From an uncultured Ruminococcus sp. (GTDB lineage Bacteria; Bacillota; Clostridia; Oscillospirales; Ruminococcaceae), in NCBI GenBank assembly GCA_910577575.1, contig CAJTOG010000059.1, forward strand, positions 1 through 12,104: a stretch of 12,104 bases of DNA. The letters are read 5' to 3'. The notes below the pieces were generated by a model, which worked only from the letters and a program-made list of their open reading frames with translations, did not search any database and had not been told where the DNA came from. Positions 1 through 8,152 of the stretch are shown here, one piece after another. The stretch's first letter is position 1; each line of letters begins with the position of its first letter. Both the position numbers and the translations under genes were made by a program.

Positions 1-1
1 T

Positions 2-790
2 GTATATATCAATATATATGACCCTCTGAGGATATTTGAATTCAAAATAGGAAAAAATATCCATCAGGAAATTGCTGTAATGCCCGAATGCCATGAAATA
101 ATCGGTCAAATATGCTCTGCTGACAAAGAAAATGAGGAAAGTTCCATGTTCTCAGAATTTAAGGCTGGAGACGACCCTTCTGAAATTTTTGACCTCAGGG
201 GCTATCATCAGGGGGACAAGCTTAATCGTGTACACTGGAAATTAAGTTCCAAAAAAGATGAACTTATTGTAAAGGATTACAGTCTGCCCGTTGATACTCC
301 ATGTATGGTTTTTCTTGATTTGAATATAAAATCAGAATATACTCTGCCAGTTTTTGATACCCTGATAGAAACGCTGATTTCTGTTTCACAGTTCATGCTT
401 GAAAATGAAAGATTTCATTCCATTGTTTACTGCGATTCAAGAACAGGAGAATTTATTGAAAAAGATATATCAGATACTGATGAACTTTCTGAAATGACTT
501 ATGAGCTTATACTCTCCCTGAATAATAATTCAGGATTCCAGTCGGTTCATAATTATTTTACAGAAAAAAATAACATTTCACTTTCCTCATTCGTGTTTAT
601 AACTTCCAATCCTGACCCTGCTGTTATTGAATATATTGACGAAAATATAGAAGCCGAGATAAAGAATGCAATTGTAATTATAACATCACCGAATGCTGTT
701 GCAGGTATTCCGCCGAATAATTCAAATTTCAATATTATACCCGTAGTAATCGGAAGAATAACATCATCAATCAAGGATATAGAGATATGA
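2..790 (+). CDS. DUF58 domain protein, C-terminal part (5' end outside window)
   Basis: The frame is open from base 2 without a stop, so the first internal ATG at 80 is not the true start; 262 codons are visible. The first residues contain YDPLRIF, matching the 'DPLGLF' element that precedes the DUF58 core. At about residues 60-90 lies the DUF58 signature: RGYHQGDKLNRVHWK followed by ELIVKDY. The rest is an alternating strand/helix region resembling a vWA-like fold (MVFLDL strand, then helices). Family members are usually encoded between a MoxR AAA ATPase and a transglutaminase-like membrane protein; the latter follows here with an ATGA overlap (787-790), so the two are probably translationally coupled. 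The biochemical role of DUF58 proteins is not settled; cell-envelope or protein maturation functions are usually proposed. Truncated only by the window edge. The family call is firm, the function is not. Confidence 0.9.
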   Translation, partial: VYINIYDPLRIFEFKIGKNIHQEIAVMPECHEIIGQICSADKENEESSMFSEFKAGDDPSEIFDLRGYHQGDKLNRVHWKLSSKKDELIVKDYSLPVDTPCMVFLDLNIKSEYTLPVFDTLIETLISVSQFMLENERFHSIVYCDSRTGEFIEKDISDTDELSEMTYELILSLNNNSGFQSVHNYFTEKNNISLSSFVFITSNPDPAVIEYIDENIEAEIKNAIVIITSPNAVAGIPPNNSNFNIIPVVIGRITSSIKDIEI

Positions 791-3450
791 AAAAAAAGAT
801 TTTACAAAATGACAACGGCATTACAGTATGCGACAGCATTGTAATGTCGGTTAAAAGAAAAAATATAAATCTCAGAAAATCCGAGGCTACAGTTATTGCA
901 GTCATCGGTTATGTTTCAACAATAATGGCATTCCTTAAAATGTTTGATTTCAATTTCAGTAAAACTGCTTTTGTTTTCTCAGCATTTATGTTTTCAGTAA
1001 TATACATTACCCTTGCACTTATCGGCAAAAAAGCAATTTGGTTTATTATAACAACGTCTTTTGCTGCCGCTGCTGTATCATATAAATTTATAGAAGACAT
1101 ATCAACCGGATATAAATTTGCCTACAATACCATATACAGAACTGCTATGCACATTGAAATAGACTATTATAAATTCCTTAAACCGGAAACGGAAGAACAT
1201 TCGGTAACTGTTTTCTTTATTCTGTGTGCATGGCTTATGGCGGTAATAATATATACTTTTACAATATATCATCCCAATTCTCTCCCACCTCTTATCGTAA
1301 CGTTTCCGCTTATTGAAATCGGACTGTATAATGGAATTGAAATATCAGTTTTCTGGGGAATGTTAGTTATTGCCTACTGGTTTGCACTCTTCGCAATGAC
1401 TGCTATTGATATGGGTGAATATTCAGGTGGAAACGGCGGATTTGTCCGGCGGGACAATTTGTTTTTTCCGAAAAGACAGATGAAGTTTAAAGTAACCGAA
1501 AAATGTGGTATATATATCATACTGACAGTTATGGTAACAGCCGGACTATCTGCTGCTGTACTTAATTTAATCAACTATGAACGGAGCGATAAAATAAATA
1601 AGAAACGTATTGAAATACGTGATGCAGTCAATTCATTTTCAGTTGAAGATTTAGCCGGAAGCATCTCTGAAATTACAAGTGCATTTGGGTTCACTTTTAA
1701 GGTTGAAGGTCATAAATTAGGAAATGTTGACCAGCTTAAATATAAGGAAACTACTGATTTGATTGTAACTGTTGACCAGAATTATGATGGAGCTATATAT
1801 TTAAAGGAATATACAGGAAGTATTTACAGTAACAATCAATGGCTTCCGCTTTCTGATTCAGCCTATAAAGATGAAATTTTCAGCGATTTTACGAAATATA
1901 GTACATATCCGCAGGATTTTCCTTACAGATTCAATCATCTTTTTGATTTTACACAACCTGAATACACTATCTGGATTAATTCAAGACTTCGAAAAAACAA
2001 AAGCTTTGCACCATATGGAACTGATAATATCGGTATTACTAAATATGATTATGATACAAATGTTTCTTCCAAATCAAGCAATGAATATTCATATAAATTC
2101 ACAAAAGTTGAAGCTGAAGACATTGCCGGAAAACTTGATGGTTTGGAGTCAAACCTTTACACGTATTCTATTAACGACATGACTGGAGAAAAATGGAAAA
2201 ACCTGCTTGAAAATTACTGCAATGAAAAAAATTTAATAAATGATGACGATACTTTTTATGTTGAAACAGAACTTCCTATGAGTTACGATTCCAGTGATAA
2301 TCTTACAAAACTCATTCAGTCGGATTATCAGAAATTTGTATACGGAAACTATTTACAGATACCCAATGACCCTGATATAGCAGAAGTCCGGAATGCATTT
2401 TCTGATATTCTGAAAACGTCAGAAACAGCTGAAACATCAGAAGAAAAAATCCGTGTTCTTACTGATATAAGAAACAGAATTGCTTCAATGACTGAATATT
2501 CCCTTAATCCAGGTAAAACTCCGAACAGCAGAGACTTTGTAAATTACTTTCTGCTTGAAAATCACAAAGGATATTGTACTCACTATGCAACTTCCGGAGT
2601 TCTTCTTGCTCGTATGGCAGAAATTCCTGCACGTTATGCAACAGGCTATGTGATTGTCGGAGATGATTTCAATGACGAAAATATCAAATCCGATGGTTCA
2701 TATACAATAACTCTCAAGGATAACCGCCGTCATGCATGGGTTGAAGTTTACCTTAATGGCTATGGATGGGTTCCGTTTGAATTTACTGCTGGATATTCAA
2801 ATCAGACTATTGATACAACTCCGACAACTACTGTAACAACAATATCTGAAACCACAGAAACAACTTCTATTGAATCGTCAGAAGAATCCATGACTACTAC
2901 ACACAATTCTGAAAGAAGAAATACAGAAAGAACTACTTCATCTTTCATTCCTAAAACAACTATAACGACTGTTACTGAAATAATTTCAGAAATACCAATT
3001 GAAAATTCAGGTATATCGAAAATATTGAAATATATTTTAGTTTCCATTTCATCAGCTTCCGCATTTATTATTATAATTATTCTGAGAAGAAAACTTGTTA
3101 TTTATATCAGAAATAAACATTTTACATCGGGTTCCCGCAGAAAACGTATGGCATATATGTATGAATATACTGAAAAACTTCTGAATTATCTTAAAATTTC
3201 AAGAGATGATATGCAGTACGCTGAATTTTCCGAATATATTGAAAAAACTCTCGGAGGAATATATTTCAGTCCTGACGAATTTACTGAATTTACAGATATT
3301 GCTTTGAAATCTGCATTTTCAGAATATCCTCCCGAAAACGATGAACTTAAAAAATGTTGTAGTTTTATATGCAAATTTGCTGAAAAAATATATGATAGAG
3401 CAAATATCATGGAAAAGATTTATCTTAAAATCATACTTATTTTAATATAA
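787..3450 (+). CDS. TgpA-like membrane transglutaminase-domain protein with C-terminal DUF4129-like region
   Basis: An 887-aa membrane protein starting at the ATG that overlaps the DUF58 stop. Hydrophobic segments lie near residues 34-50, 60-79, 83-98, 140-160, 167-182, 186-205 and 241-262, forming the DUF3488/TgpA-type N-terminal membrane domain. A large extracytoplasmic region follows (about 265-740). The transglutaminase-like core is at about 580-670: Cys597 in GYCTHYATSG, His649 in RRHAWVEVY, and Glu665 in WVPFEFT at the place where the third catalytic residue (often Asp) sits. A Thr/Ser-rich low-complexity linker (about 675-735) leads to a final membrane segment (about 745-766). A cytoplasmic helical tail resembles DUF4129. 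Known relatives, such as Pseudomonas TgpA, are essential or envelope-linked transglutaminase-fold proteins; whether this one crosslinks, hydrolyses or only binds substrate cannot be told. A bidirectional terminator follows directly. Confidence 0.9.
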   Translation: MKKKILQNDNGITVCDSIVMSVKRKNINLRKSEATVIAVIGYVSTIMAFLKMFDFNFSKTAFVFSAFMFSVIYITLALIGKKAIWFIITTSFAAAAVSYKFIEDISTGYKFAYNTIYRTAMHIEIDYYKFLKPETEEHSVTVFFILCAWLMAVIIYTFTIYHPNSLPPLIVTFPLIEIGLYNGIEISVFWGMLVIAYWFALFAMTAIDMGEYSGGNGGFVRRDNLFFPKRQMKFKVTEKCGIYIILTVMVTAGLSAAVLNLINYERSDKINKKRIEIRDAVNSFSVEDLAGSISEITSAFGFTFKVEGHKLGNVDQLKYKETTDLIVTVDQNYDGAIYLKEYTGSIYSNNQWLPLSDSAYKDEIFSDFTKYSTYPQDFPYRFNHLFDFTQPEYTIWINSRLRKNKSFAPYGTDNIGITKYDYDTNVSSKSSNEYSYKFTKVEAEDIAGKLDGLESNLYTYSINDMTGEKWKNLLENYCNEKNLINDDDTFYVETELPMSYDSSDNLTKLIQSDYQKFVYGNYLQIPNDPDIAEVRNAFSDILKTSETAETSEEKIRVLTDIRNRIASMTEYSLNPGKTPNSRDFVNYFLLENHKGYCTHYATSGVLLARMAEIPARYATGYVIVGDDFNDENIKSDGSYTITLKDNRRHAWVEVYLNGYGWVPFEFTAGYSNQTIDTTPTTTVTTISETTETTSIESSEESMTTTHNSERRNTERTTSSFIPKTTITTVTEIISEIPIENSGISKILKYILVSISSASAFIIIIILRRKLVIYIRNKHFTSGSRRKRMAYMYEYTEKLLNYLKISRDDMQYAEFSEYIEKTLGGIYFSPDEFTEFTDIALKSAFSEYPPENDELKKCCSFICKFAEKIYDRANIMEKIYLKIILILI

Positions 3451-3452
3451 TA

Positions 3453-3480
3453 AAAAGCAGTCCGATTAAGGACTGCTTTT
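3453..3480. terminator. Bidirectional rho-independent terminator between convergent genes
   Basis: A perfect 11-bp inverted repeat, AAAAGCAGTCC (3453-3463) and GGACTGCTTTT (3470-3480), encloses a 6-nt loop. On the plus strand it is followed by a T-rich run (TTTTATTTTTT) that runs into the stop codon of the convergent aminopeptidase gene. On the minus strand it is followed by TTTTTATTATA. It can therefore end both the transglutaminase transcript and the prfA-to-aminopeptidase transcript. Confidence 0.93.
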
Positions 3481-3485
3481 ATTTT

Positions 3486-4889
3486 TTAATCAGAAATAAA
3501 TACTGAAAAAGCTTTATAAGCCATGTATAAATCAAGTTTTGAAATTACCTCAAACGGTGCATGCATTGAAAGAACAGGTACTCCCATATCTATTGTATCT
3601 ACATTAAGATTTGCGATATATGCTGCAACAGTACCACCGCCGCCTTCATCTACCTTTCCGAGTTCACCTGTCTGCCAGATTACATTTTCCCTGTCCATAA
3701 GTCTACGGATACGTCCTGCAAATTCTGCGGAAGCATCGGAAGTTCCGGCCTTTCCTCTTGCACCCGTGTATTTTGTGATGCATACTCCCTTATTCACATA
3801 TGCACAGTTGTAACGTTCATTCACTTCTGCAAATGTAGGGTCAAAAGCTGCATTTACATCAGCGGAAAGGCATTCAGAAGCTGAAAGTACAGTCCTTCCG
3901 TCTGAACCGAGAGCTTCTGCTATATCTTCAATAAAATAATTGAGATAAGCAGAACACAGACCGGTATTTCCGTCGCTTCCGGTTTCTTCCTTGTCAGTAA
4001 GCACTGTTACAGCCGTATGTACAGGATTTTGGCAGTTAACTGTTGCCATAAGTGCAGGAAAAGCACAGCATCTATCATCATGACCGTATCCGCCTATAAG
4101 ACTTCTGTCAAAACCTAAGTCCCTTGACCTGAAAGCTGGTACAGCTTCAAGCTCTGCGGAAATGAAATCAGATTCAGTAATACCGTATTTTTCAAAAAGA
4201 ATATGCATGATATTAAGTTTTACTGCCTCACCTGATTCGTCATCCTTAAAAGGCACAGAGCCGATAAGTATGTTCAAGTCTTCTCCACGGATTATTTTTG
4301 TCGCATTGCGGTTCATCTGTTCGGTGGCAAGATGCGGAAGCAGGTCAGTTACGCAGAATATCGGGTCATTATCATCTTCACCGATGTTTACGGTTACAGT
4401 ATCTCCATCCGCTTTTACAATTACTCCATGAAGTGAAAGAGGAATTGCGGTCCACTGATATTTTTTTATTCCACCATAGTAATGGGTTTTAAAAAGTGCA
4501 AGTTCATTGTCTTCATAAAGCGGATTCTGTTTAAGGTCAAGACGCGGAGAATCAATATGAGCAGCACAAAGCCTTACGCCCTCATCTATAGGAGCAGTTC
4601 CGATAACTGCCGTAACAACAGCCTTCCCCCTGTTATTCCGGTAAATTCTGTCACCTGCTTTCAGTTCCATGCCTTTCCTGTACTCTGTAAAACCATTTGA
4701 TTCCAGTATTCTTACAGCTTCGCATACTGCCTCACGCTCAGTTTTTGCAGTATCAAGAAAGCGTCTGTAATCCTCAGCAAAAACAGAAATCATGTTTTCT
4801 TCATCTTCATTGATTAATCTGTACCCATTCTTACGATTAAGAAAAAGTTTCTCCTTAAGTTCCTTGACAGCATCTTTTTTTTCTTTCAT
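3486..4889 (-). CDS. apeA: M18 family zinc aminopeptidase (ApeA type)
   Basis: A 467-aa cytoplasmic metallo-aminopeptidase that removes N-terminal residues, often acidic ones in the M18 family, from peptides. The binuclear metal site of the M18/MH clan can be read directly: His111 and Asp113 in AAHIDSPRLD, Asp271 in YGHDDR, the catalytic Glu301-Glu302 pair in KEETGSDG, Asp344 in LSADVNAAFD and His443 in SMHAPFE. The length and the YGGIKKYQW segment fit the longer clostridial 'M18 aminopeptidase 1' (ApeA) group rather than the roughly 430-aa ApeB group; the symbol rests on that resemblance. It is last in the operon, starting 2 bp after coaE. Its ribosome binding site AAGGAG (complement of 4901-4906) lies inside the final coaE codons. 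Nothing looks damaged. Confidence 0.93.
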   Translation of the reverse strand: MKEKKDAVKELKEKLFLNRKNGYRLINEDEENMISVFAEDYRRFLDTAKTEREAVCEAVRILESNGFTEYRKGMELKAGDRIYRNNRGKAVVTAVIGTAPIDEGVRLCAAHIDSPRLDLKQNPLYEDNELALFKTHYYGGIKKYQWTAIPLSLHGVIVKADGDTVTVNIGEDDNDPIFCVTDLLPHLATEQMNRNATKIIRGEDLNILIGSVPFKDDESGEAVKLNIMHILFEKYGITESDFISAELEAVPAFRSRDLGFDRSLIGGYGHDDRCCAFPALMATVNCQNPVHTAVTVLTDKEETGSDGNTGLCSAYLNYFIEDIAEALGSDGRTVLSASECLSADVNAAFDPTFAEVNERYNCAYVNKGVCITKYTGARGKAGTSDASAEFAGRIRRLMDRENVIWQTGELGKVDEGGGGTVAAYIANLNVDTIDMGVPVLSMHAPFEVISKLDLYMAYKAFSVFISD

Positions 4890-4891
4890 AA

Positions 4892-5491
<600 letters not shown>

Positions 5492-5495
5492 TATA

Positions 5496-6512
5496 TCACT
5501 CCTTTATGCGTATAACTTCAAACCCGGCTGAGCGTATAAGCCGATTATAAACAGCAAGCCCGATTCCCTCTGTATCCGGAGAACGCACAAATATTTTTTC
5601 TGCACCCATATCATCAAGTTCACGGAGACGGCGGAAAATATAATGAGCCTGTTCGGAACTGTCCGAACCGTAAGTCATATATCTGAACGGGAATGTTTTT
5701 TCATCACCGTTGAATATAAGTGAATAAACATTGTCCCTGTTGTTTTCATTCACCAGATTAATGAAATCTTCAAGGGAAGATTCGACCATAACAACATCTG
5801 CACAAGGTGAATAATGCTTATACTTCATTCCCGGAGAAGTAGCTTCTGCACCGTCTGCGAGGTCATTAAGAACAGCAGAATCCACAACAACATCACAGAT
5901 ATCAAACAGCATTTCCTTTGTTACAGCACCGGGGCGAAGTATTCTTGCACGGTTTTCATTGTCAAAGGATATCACGGTTGATTCAACCCCGAACTGTGAT
6001 TCTCCGCCATTTATGACAGCAGATATTTTTCCGTTCATATCACGGATAACGTGTTCTGCACAGGTAGGGCTGGGAAGTCCGGAGATATTGGCAGAAGGTG
6101 CAGCTATTGGACAGCCTGAAATTTTAATTACTTCGTGCATGACCGGATGGGAAGGAATTCTTATTCCGACCGTTTCAAGTCCGCCGGAAGTTATCATCGG
6201 TATTTTATCATTTTTCGGCAGAACCATTGTCAATGCTCCGGGGCAGAATTTTTCAGCCAGTCTGTAGGCAATATCAGGTATATAAGAAGTATAGATTTCT
6301 GCCTGTGAAAAATCAGCAAGATGAACTATGAGAGGATTGTCGGCAGGTCTGCCCTTTGCCCTGAATACAGCTTTTACAGCTTCCTCATTGCGTGCATCCG
6401 CACATAAGCCGTATACTGTTTCAGTCGGGATTCCTACAATCTTTCCCTGTTTTATCATCTCTGCTGCTTTGATTATATCTTTTATATTATTTTCAAGTAG
6501 AATTGTATTCAT
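5496..6512 (-). CDS. ywlC: L-threonylcarbamoyladenylate synthase, long Sua5/YwlC type
   Basis: A 338-aa enzyme that uses L-threonine, bicarbonate and ATP to make threonylcarbamoyl-AMP, the donor for the t6A modification at position 37 of ANN-decoding tRNAs. The YrdC domain covers about residues 8-200, with KIVGIPTETVYGL, the basic KGRPADNPL segment (nucleotide binding), CPGALTMVLP and the PIAAPSANISG signature. A linker, SPGMKYKHYSP, then joins the C-terminal Sua5 domain (about 240-338), which ends with AVYNRLIRSAGF. The two-domain build separates it from the shorter TsaC form. It starts 3 bp after the prfA stop, with AGGAAG in the prfA tail as the likely ribosome binding site. The symbol follows Bacillus usage; sua5 or tsaC would also be accepted. 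Confidence 0.95.
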   Translation of the reverse strand: MNTILLENNIKDIIKAAEMIKQGKIVGIPTETVYGLCADARNEEAVKAVFRAKGRPADNPLIVHLADFSQAEIYTSYIPDIAYRLAEKFCPGALTMVLPKNDKIPMITSGGLETVGIRIPSHPVMHEVIKISGCPIAAPSANISGLPSPTCAEHVIRDMNGKISAVINGGESQFGVESTVISFDNENRARILRPGAVTKEMLFDICDVVVDSAVLNDLADGAEATSPGMKYKHYSPCADVVMVESSLEDFINLVNENNRDNVYSLIFNGDEKTFPFRYMTYGSDSSEQAHYIFRRLRELDDMGAEKIFVRSPDTEGIGLAVYNRLIRSAGFEVIRIKE

Positions 6513-6515
6513 GGC

Positions 6516-7589
6516 TTAAACTTCCTGTCCTGCAAGTTTTGAAGCCTGGTCAGCCGTTGCGAGAGCATCAAAAACCTCGTCCAGATTACCATTGAGCATA
6601 TCTTCCAGACGATATATAGTAAGTCCGATTCTGTGGTCAGTCAGTCTTCCCTGCGGATAATTATATGTCCGTATGCGTTCAGAACGGTCGCCTGTACCAA
6701 CCTGCATTTTTCTTTCAGAGGCAACTTTCTGTGCCTGTTCTTCCTGCATTGCTTCATAGACACGTGAACGCAAAATCTTCATGGCTTTGTCTTTGTTTTT
6801 ATGCTGACTTCGTTCATCCTGACACTCAACAACAACATTGGTCGGAAGATATGTTATACGTACTGCCGATTCAGTTTTATTTATATGCTGCCCGCCTGCT
6901 CCGCTTGCACGGAAATAGTCAATTTTAAGGTCTGTCGGATTTATTTCAAGTTCAACCTCATCAGCTTCAACGAGTACTGCAACGGTTACTGTCGATGTAT
7001 GAATACGCCCCTGCGATTCAGTTTCAGGAACTCTCTGAACCCGATGCACTCCGCTTTCATATTTAAGATGTGAATATGCACCCTCGCCTTCTATTGAGAA
7101 GCTTATTTCCTTGAAACCACCCAGTTCAGTCGGCTGTGCATTCAGTATTTCCTGTTTCCAGCCCTTTGATTCGGCATACATTGTATACATTCTGTACAGC
7201 GAGTTCGCAAAGAGTGATGCCTCTTCGCCCCCTGCACCGCCACGTATTTCAATGATTACGTTCTTATCGTCGTCAGGGTCTTTCGGAAGAAGCAGAATTT
7301 TAAGCTCCTGTGATATATCTTCCAAAGCAGTTTTATTTTCCTCATATTCGGTCTGTGCCATATCTCTGAAATCCTTGTCAAGACCCGTATCACTGAGAAT
7401 TTCTTTTGCCTCATTGAGTGAATTTTCAGTTTTTTTATATTCTCTGTACTTTTCGACAACGGGAGTAATATTCTTGTATTCACGCATAAGCTGTGCATAA
7501 AGCTTATTATCACCTATAATTTCGGGGTCTGAAAGTTTTGAACTTATTTCCTCATACCTGCTTTCCGTCATTGCAAGCTTTTCAAACAT
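6516..7589 (-). CDS. prfA: Peptide chain release factor 1
   Basis: A 357-aa class I release factor that reads UAA and UAG in the ribosomal A site and triggers peptidyl-tRNA hydrolysis. The GGQ motif is at residues 232-234 (SGAGGQHINKTES). The tripeptide anticodon PxT appears as Pro188-Glu-Thr190 in RVPETESQGR, which marks RF1 rather than RF2 (SPF). The N-terminal domain (about 1-105) is helical, and the GGAGGEEA segment precedes domain 2. Length is normal. The ATG at 7589 is preceded by a strong AAAGGAGCG ribosome binding site. It is the first gene of the operon. The methyltransferase gene prmC, which modifies the GGQ glutamine and is often next to prfA, is not here. Confidence 0.97.
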   Translation of the reverse strand: MFEKLAMTESRYEEISSKLSDPEIIGDNKLYAQLMREYKNITPVVEKYREYKKTENSLNEAKEILSDTGLDKDFRDMAQTEYEENKTALEDISQELKILLLPKDPDDDKNVIIEIRGGAGGEEASLFANSLYRMYTMYAESKGWKQEILNAQPTELGGFKEISFSIEGEGAYSHLKYESGVHRVQRVPETESQGRIHTSTVTVAVLVEADEVELEINPTDLKIDYFRASGAGGQHINKTESAVRITYLPTNVVVECQDERSQHKNKDKAMKILRSRVYEAMQEEQAQKVASERKMQVGTGDRSERIRTYNYPQGRLTDHRIGLTIYRLEDMLNGNLDEVFDALATADQASKLAGQEV

Positions 7590-7597
7590 TATTTAAC

Positions 7598-7606
7598 GCT
7601 CCTTTA
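7598..7606 (-). promoter_or_regulatory. Ribosome binding site of prfA
   Basis: The minus strand reads AAAGGAGCG, 8 bp before the prfA ATG at 7589. It is a near-consensus Shine-Dalgarno sequence and confirms this start. Confidence 0.85.
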
Positions 7607-7625
7607 TAAAAATCATACAATTAAT

Positions 7626-7654
7626 ATTATAACTCAGATTCAATATAAAATCAA
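7626..7654 (-). promoter_or_regulatory. Sigma-A-type promoter of the prfA-sua5-coaE-apeA operon
   Basis: On the minus strand, TTGATT (7654-7649) and a perfect TATAAT (7631-7626) are separated by exactly 17 bp, about 37 bp upstream of the prfA start. No operator-like inverted repeat is evident around it, which fits constitutive housekeeping expression. It is predicted from sequence only. Confidence 0.7.
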
Positions 7655-7674
7655 TAGCCTGAATGAATATTTTT

Positions 7675-7704
7675 TTGAAACCGTGCAAGAATAATATATA
7701 TAAA
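7675..7704 (+). promoter_or_regulatory. Divergent promoter for the 118-aa protein gene
   Basis: TTGAAA (7675-7680) is followed after 16 bp by TATATA (7697-7702), or after 18 bp by TATAAA (7699-7704). This is about 26 bp upstream of the start at 7730, leaving a short leader. The -35 elements of the two divergent promoters lie only about 20 bp apart, so polymerase binding at one could influence the other. Confidence 0.6.
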
Positions 7705-7729
7705 ATTTATAAACAGGGAGATACTGAAT

Positions 7730-8086
7730 ATGGTAACAAGAATAACAGCGGAGTTTGAAGCTCCAGAAACAGCGGAACTTGCACTCAAAAAGATAAGAGA
7801 AAACGTAAGGGGAGTATATTCCACAAACTTTGTTTATAACAGACGTTCAAACGAAGCAGAACGTCTGAGAGGAGCAGATATCTATACTGTTATGCCGACA
7901 GCTGTAACATCAAACAATTATCTCACTGCAACACTTGAATCTCCTGCATCCGTTGATGTTATCCCCGAACCTGCACGGAGTAGAAAAACGACAGTATTTA
8001 TAGTCTGCGACGGAAGCAACATTCAGGATATTCACTCAATTCTTACAAGTTCCGGCGGAAGCAATATTTATTCTCCGACAGCATGA
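7730..8086 (+). CDS. Conserved-looking small protein of unknown function (118 aa)
   Basis: I do not recognise a family. The frame is supported by AGGGAG (7715-7720), 9 bp before the ATG, an upstream promoter and normal coding composition. The protein is soluble, with no signal peptide or membrane segment. Its predicted pattern is strand (TRITAEFE), helix (PETAELALKKIREN), strand (VYSTNFVYN), a variable middle rich in Arg, Ser and Thr (about 38-82), then strand (KTTVFIVCD), helix (IQDIHSILTSSG) and strand (NIYSP). That is compatible with one split or two half ferredoxin-like folds, as in small ACT-like or stress-protein modules, but this is only inference. It is followed after 66 bp by the S1-domain gene on the same strand, possibly co-transcribed, with a weak hairpin between them. 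Confidence 0.75.
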   Translation: MVTRITAEFEAPETAELALKKIRENVRGVYSTNFVYNRRSNEAERLRGADIYTVMPTAVTSNNYLTATLESPASVDVIPEPARSRKTTVFIVCDGSNIQDIHSILTSSGGSNIYSPTA

Positions 8087-8115
8087 ATATTTCAGTCTCC
8101 GTCTGAATATTATTT
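8086..8115 (+). terminator. Weak hairpin overlapping the stop codon; possible attenuator
   Basis: AATATTTCAG (8086-8095) can pair with CTGAATATT (8103-8111), with one bulged T and a 7-nt loop, followed by ATTTTAT. The stem is AT-rich and the T tract interrupted, so it may only partly terminate transcription ahead of the S1-domain gene. Confidence 0.35.
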
Positions 8116-8140
8116 TATCATGAATAATAAAACTTCAAAC

Positions 8141-8146
8141 GGAGGT
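8141..8146 (+). promoter_or_regulatory. Ribosome binding site that sets the S1-protein start at 8153
   Basis: GGAGGT lies 6 bp before the ATG at 8153. The in-frame upstream ATG at 8120 has no such site, and its 11 extra codons would contain this Shine-Dalgarno sequence. The downstream start is therefore preferred. Confidence 0.85.
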
Positions 8147-8152
8147 ACAAAC

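Noticed and set aside
2802..3047. Val-rich antisense frame of 81 aa
   Set aside because: It is the mirror of the Thr-rich linker codons of the transglutaminase gene; repetitive composition keeps the opposite strand open.
7111..7500. 129-aa plus-strand frame inside prfA
   Set aside because: Antisense to conserved release factor sequence, Ser-rich composition and no ribosome binding site.
8120..8152. Upstream ATG at 8120 as the S1-protein start
   Set aside because: The strong GGAGGT at 8141-8146 lies inside these codons and is correctly spaced for the ATG at 8153.
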